A DNA stretch of 64,000 nucleotides, from NCBI GenBank assembly GCA_009829735.1, contig CM020619.1:31021751-31085750 (forward strand), written 5' to 3'. The notes beneath the pieces were generated by a model. It saw only the letters and a list, made by a program, of their open reading frames with translations. It had not been told where the DNA came from and ran no database searches. Shown piece after piece: positions 61,946-64,000 of this stretch; the first letter of the stretch is position 1; each line of letters opens with the position of its first letter. A program made the translations under genes and the position numbers. The stretch is from Pyropia yezoensis. Lineage: Eukaryota; Rhodophyta; Bangiophyceae; Bangiales; Bangiaceae.

Positions 61946-64000
61946 ATGTCCTATCCCCAGGTGCTTGAAGAGGAGGAAGACCTCCTGATCGGGGAGGAGA
62001 TGGAGGACGACGCGCCTGTCGGTCCTGACGCCGCGCGTTACGGGGCGAGCTCGTCTGAAGACGACGAGCCTGCGGTGTCCGTCCGTCTGTCGGCCGGAGG
62101 ACTGTCGTCCGTGTGCAGCGGCACGACGGTGCCGTCGGCCGGAGGTCAACCCGGCGGTCAACCGCGCGTGGCGGCTTCTACCCCCTCTCTGCCGGCTGCC
62201 CGGATGGAGCCTGGTGCCGGTGCCGGCTCACCGCAGCTACCCCAAGATGGCCCGCCCTGCGGCGGAGGTGGCGATCCGCAGCCGACTCCGGCTGGTCAAG
62301 GTGGTCCGGGGGTCCGGACGGTGCATCCTCAACGCGACCCCGACGTTGACGCGGGTGGTGGTGGTGGCTCGACGCCCGGGGTGGCCGGTCAAGACGGTGC
62401 GGGTGCCTGCCCGGCTGGTGCTCAGGCTCCTGAGGCTGTCCAAGTGCCTCCCCCTTCCGAGACGGGGGCGACGTCGACGGGTGGGGGCGGCGCCGGTACC
62501 CTACCCGCGGTGACGCGGGCGTCGAACGGTCACGACGTTCCTTCCCCCATGGCGGTTGACACCGGGAGCTACTCCGGGCGGGCGCCCGCCCTCCTTCTTA
62601 CTCCTCGGCCTCGCGCACCTCCGGCGCCGGCCCATCTGCCGGTGGGGCATCCCCCGGCGCTTCCGATTCTTCCTGGTCCTGCCCGGGTTGCCCCGTTGGG
62701 TGGCGGCGTCGCCGTGGCGGCGGGTCAACCCGCCATGTCGATGTTCGACTTGGTGGCTCGGGTTCGAGGCCTGTTTGTGCAAGAGGCAATGGAGTCCGAT
62801 GGGCGGATGCGGGTGGACTTCCACCTGCCCCATCCCCGTGGGAGTCCTCCCGGCGTGTCAAGGTGGACCCTAGTTGGGAGCGGGAGTTGGTGCGGCTGGT
62901 CAACCAGCCGAACGCGGTGCGCGTGGAACACCATTGGATCCTGAGTCAGCCGGACGACCGGCATGCGCAGCTCTGGCGCACTCGGGTCGGACGGGGTGAG
63001 GTCTACCTCGACCCCAACTTCGGGGTATGCGACCTGATTGCTCCCGCGTTGCCGCGGGAGGTGGACTATCCGGCTAGTGCTCGGGGGATTGCGGCGGCGG
63101 CGGAGCCGGTTGCGTTTGGGGAGACGGTGGGCAGTACCGGTCGGTATCCCGACTTTGACTACTACCCGGGGGTACCCCCTTATCTGTCGTTGACGGCTCC
63201 CTACCCGCCTATGGCGGGGTTGAAGTCGGCGTCGAGCTGGCGACGTAACCATGGTGTCATGGCGGATGCGTTTCGCACGGATATAACGTGTGCGTGGCAG
63301 ACCGGCAACGGTCGTGCGCCGGTGTACACTCCCGTGCGCCCGCCGCTATGGCAGGAGGGGTGGGAACCCGCCCCTGCTTTCCGGTTTGACACCGGCTCCT
63401 GTCTCCGCTACTTCGGGAGTGTGTTGGCCTCCCGGCCGGCCCACCCGTTGCAGGGTACCTTCAACCTTGAGGTTACCCTCGGGCAGGCTTCCTCCTTCTT
63501 GCTGTCCGTCCGCCGGCAGGGGCGCCTGTTTCATCTTCCGACGGGTGTCCGTCGGCACATCGCGCAATTGGGCGTGGACCTGATAGCTGCCAAGACCGGG
63601 TTGGCCCGGGAGTTCGAGGCCCTGCTGGCTGTTCACGATGCCGTGAACTGGGCTGGGGTGTTGGCCCTTCCCCCGACCGGGACCCGCAGGCTGGGGCTAC
63701 CCCCTTGCCTCGTCACTCGTTGCGTATCCGGCGTACTCAGCCGGGTGAGCCCAGTTGCCATGGGTGGGCATCCACCGAGGCTGTTGCTGACCTGGGTATT
63801 CCCATGGTCATCCATGACCCTTTTCAGGTCCTTGCCCCGTGGTTCGGTAACCCGATACCGTCGGCGGTTGGCCGTCGTCCCCGAGAGTGGGGCTCTGCGG
63901 GTGGGGAGCGAGAGGTGTCTCGTCGTCGGGCGGAGCCCCGCCGGGTTTACGGTGGAGCCCCTTCGGTAGGGTCCTACAGGGCCTCGTATCAGGTGCCACC
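61946..64000 (+). pseudogene. Antisense gene of B2, one deletion, runs off the window
   Basis: ATG at 61946 (MSYPQVLEEEEDLL). The frame is open through the acidic and Gly/Pro-rich N-terminus and the start of the core (DLVARVRGLFVQEAMESDGR), where B1 has its first frameshift later repaired here. A one-base deletion near 62842 (GTGGGAG against GTGGAGAG in B1) breaks it; the core then continues in the next frame to a TAG at 63967-63969. As in B1, the sequence after about 63700 codes better in a third frame (GIPMVIHDPFQVLAPWFGNP), open to the window end and nearly identical to B1. So B1 and B2 have separate accidental frameshifts but share the second change of frame. Confidence 0.65.

Larger units (their letters stand above)
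60998..64000 (-). mobile_element. Family-B Ty3/gypsy retrotransposon B2, 3' end
   Basis: Inverted relative to B1: 3' LTR (60998-61359), purine tract (minus strand, TAAGGGGGGGATA), leader and antisense gene (plus strand here). Pol and the 5' LTR lie right of the window. It is inserted into the E gag-like gene after GGTTT; the other target copy is outside. Confidence 0.9.

Overview
The window is nuclear DNA of a GC-rich eukaryote, most likely a bangiophyte red alga of the Porphyra/Pyropia type. Three things point there. A small secreted protein has four fungal-type cellulose-binding (CBM1) modules, an arrangement I know from the Porphyra polysaccharide-binding protein. A cytosolic-type multidomain acetyl-CoA carboxylase is encoded with only one intron. 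The host DNA is very GC-rich, full of C/G homopolymers, and packed with Ty3/gypsy (chromovirus-type) LTR retrotransposons. No species call is possible from sequence reading alone.

Layout. 1-8191: two retroelements; a family-C element on the minus strand (gag remnant, primer site, LTR) abuts, and probably sits inside, the pol gene of a family-A element (A1), whose 3' LTR ends at 8191. 8192-24435: host DNA with the acetyl-CoA carboxylase gene (8946-17862), the convergent CBM1 protein gene (19057-18425), a long GC-rich spacer and two adjacent CCAAT-rich miniature inverted-repeat elements (21870-22799). 24436-52106: a nest of retroelements. A family-C element (minus) appears to hold a family-D element (minus), which holds A2 (minus, duplication GCCCT), which holds B1 (plus, duplication CCTTG). 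52107-58798: unassigned DNA, then an OTUD5-like OTU deubiquitinase gene cut in two by a shortened family-A element (A3, duplication CTGGG). 59749-64000: the start of another, possibly LTR-type, element E, cut by a second family-B element (B2) that runs off the window.

Most interesting feature. Families A and B carry, besides gag and pol, a large extra gene on the opposite strand between pol and the 3' LTR, so that pol and the extra gene converge. It is seen in A1, A2, A3, B1 and B2. In A1 and A2 it is open over exactly 705 codons although their gag/pol genes are broken. The A and B versions are very different in sequence but share an order of parts (core, Pro/Ala-rich linker, C-terminal block with a common A-x-QWS motif), which suggests one old antisense gene family. 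The LTRs carry TATA-like sequences pointing inward toward this gene, and in B1 the space between the convergent genes holds a row of palindromes.

Host genes work separately: acetyl-CoA carboxylase makes malonyl-CoA for fatty-acid synthesis or elongation, the CBM1 protein is probably a cell-wall polysaccharide binder, and the OTU gene is a deubiquitinase that is probably inactive in this allele because its catalytic Cys and His are separated by 2.6 kb of inserted DNA.
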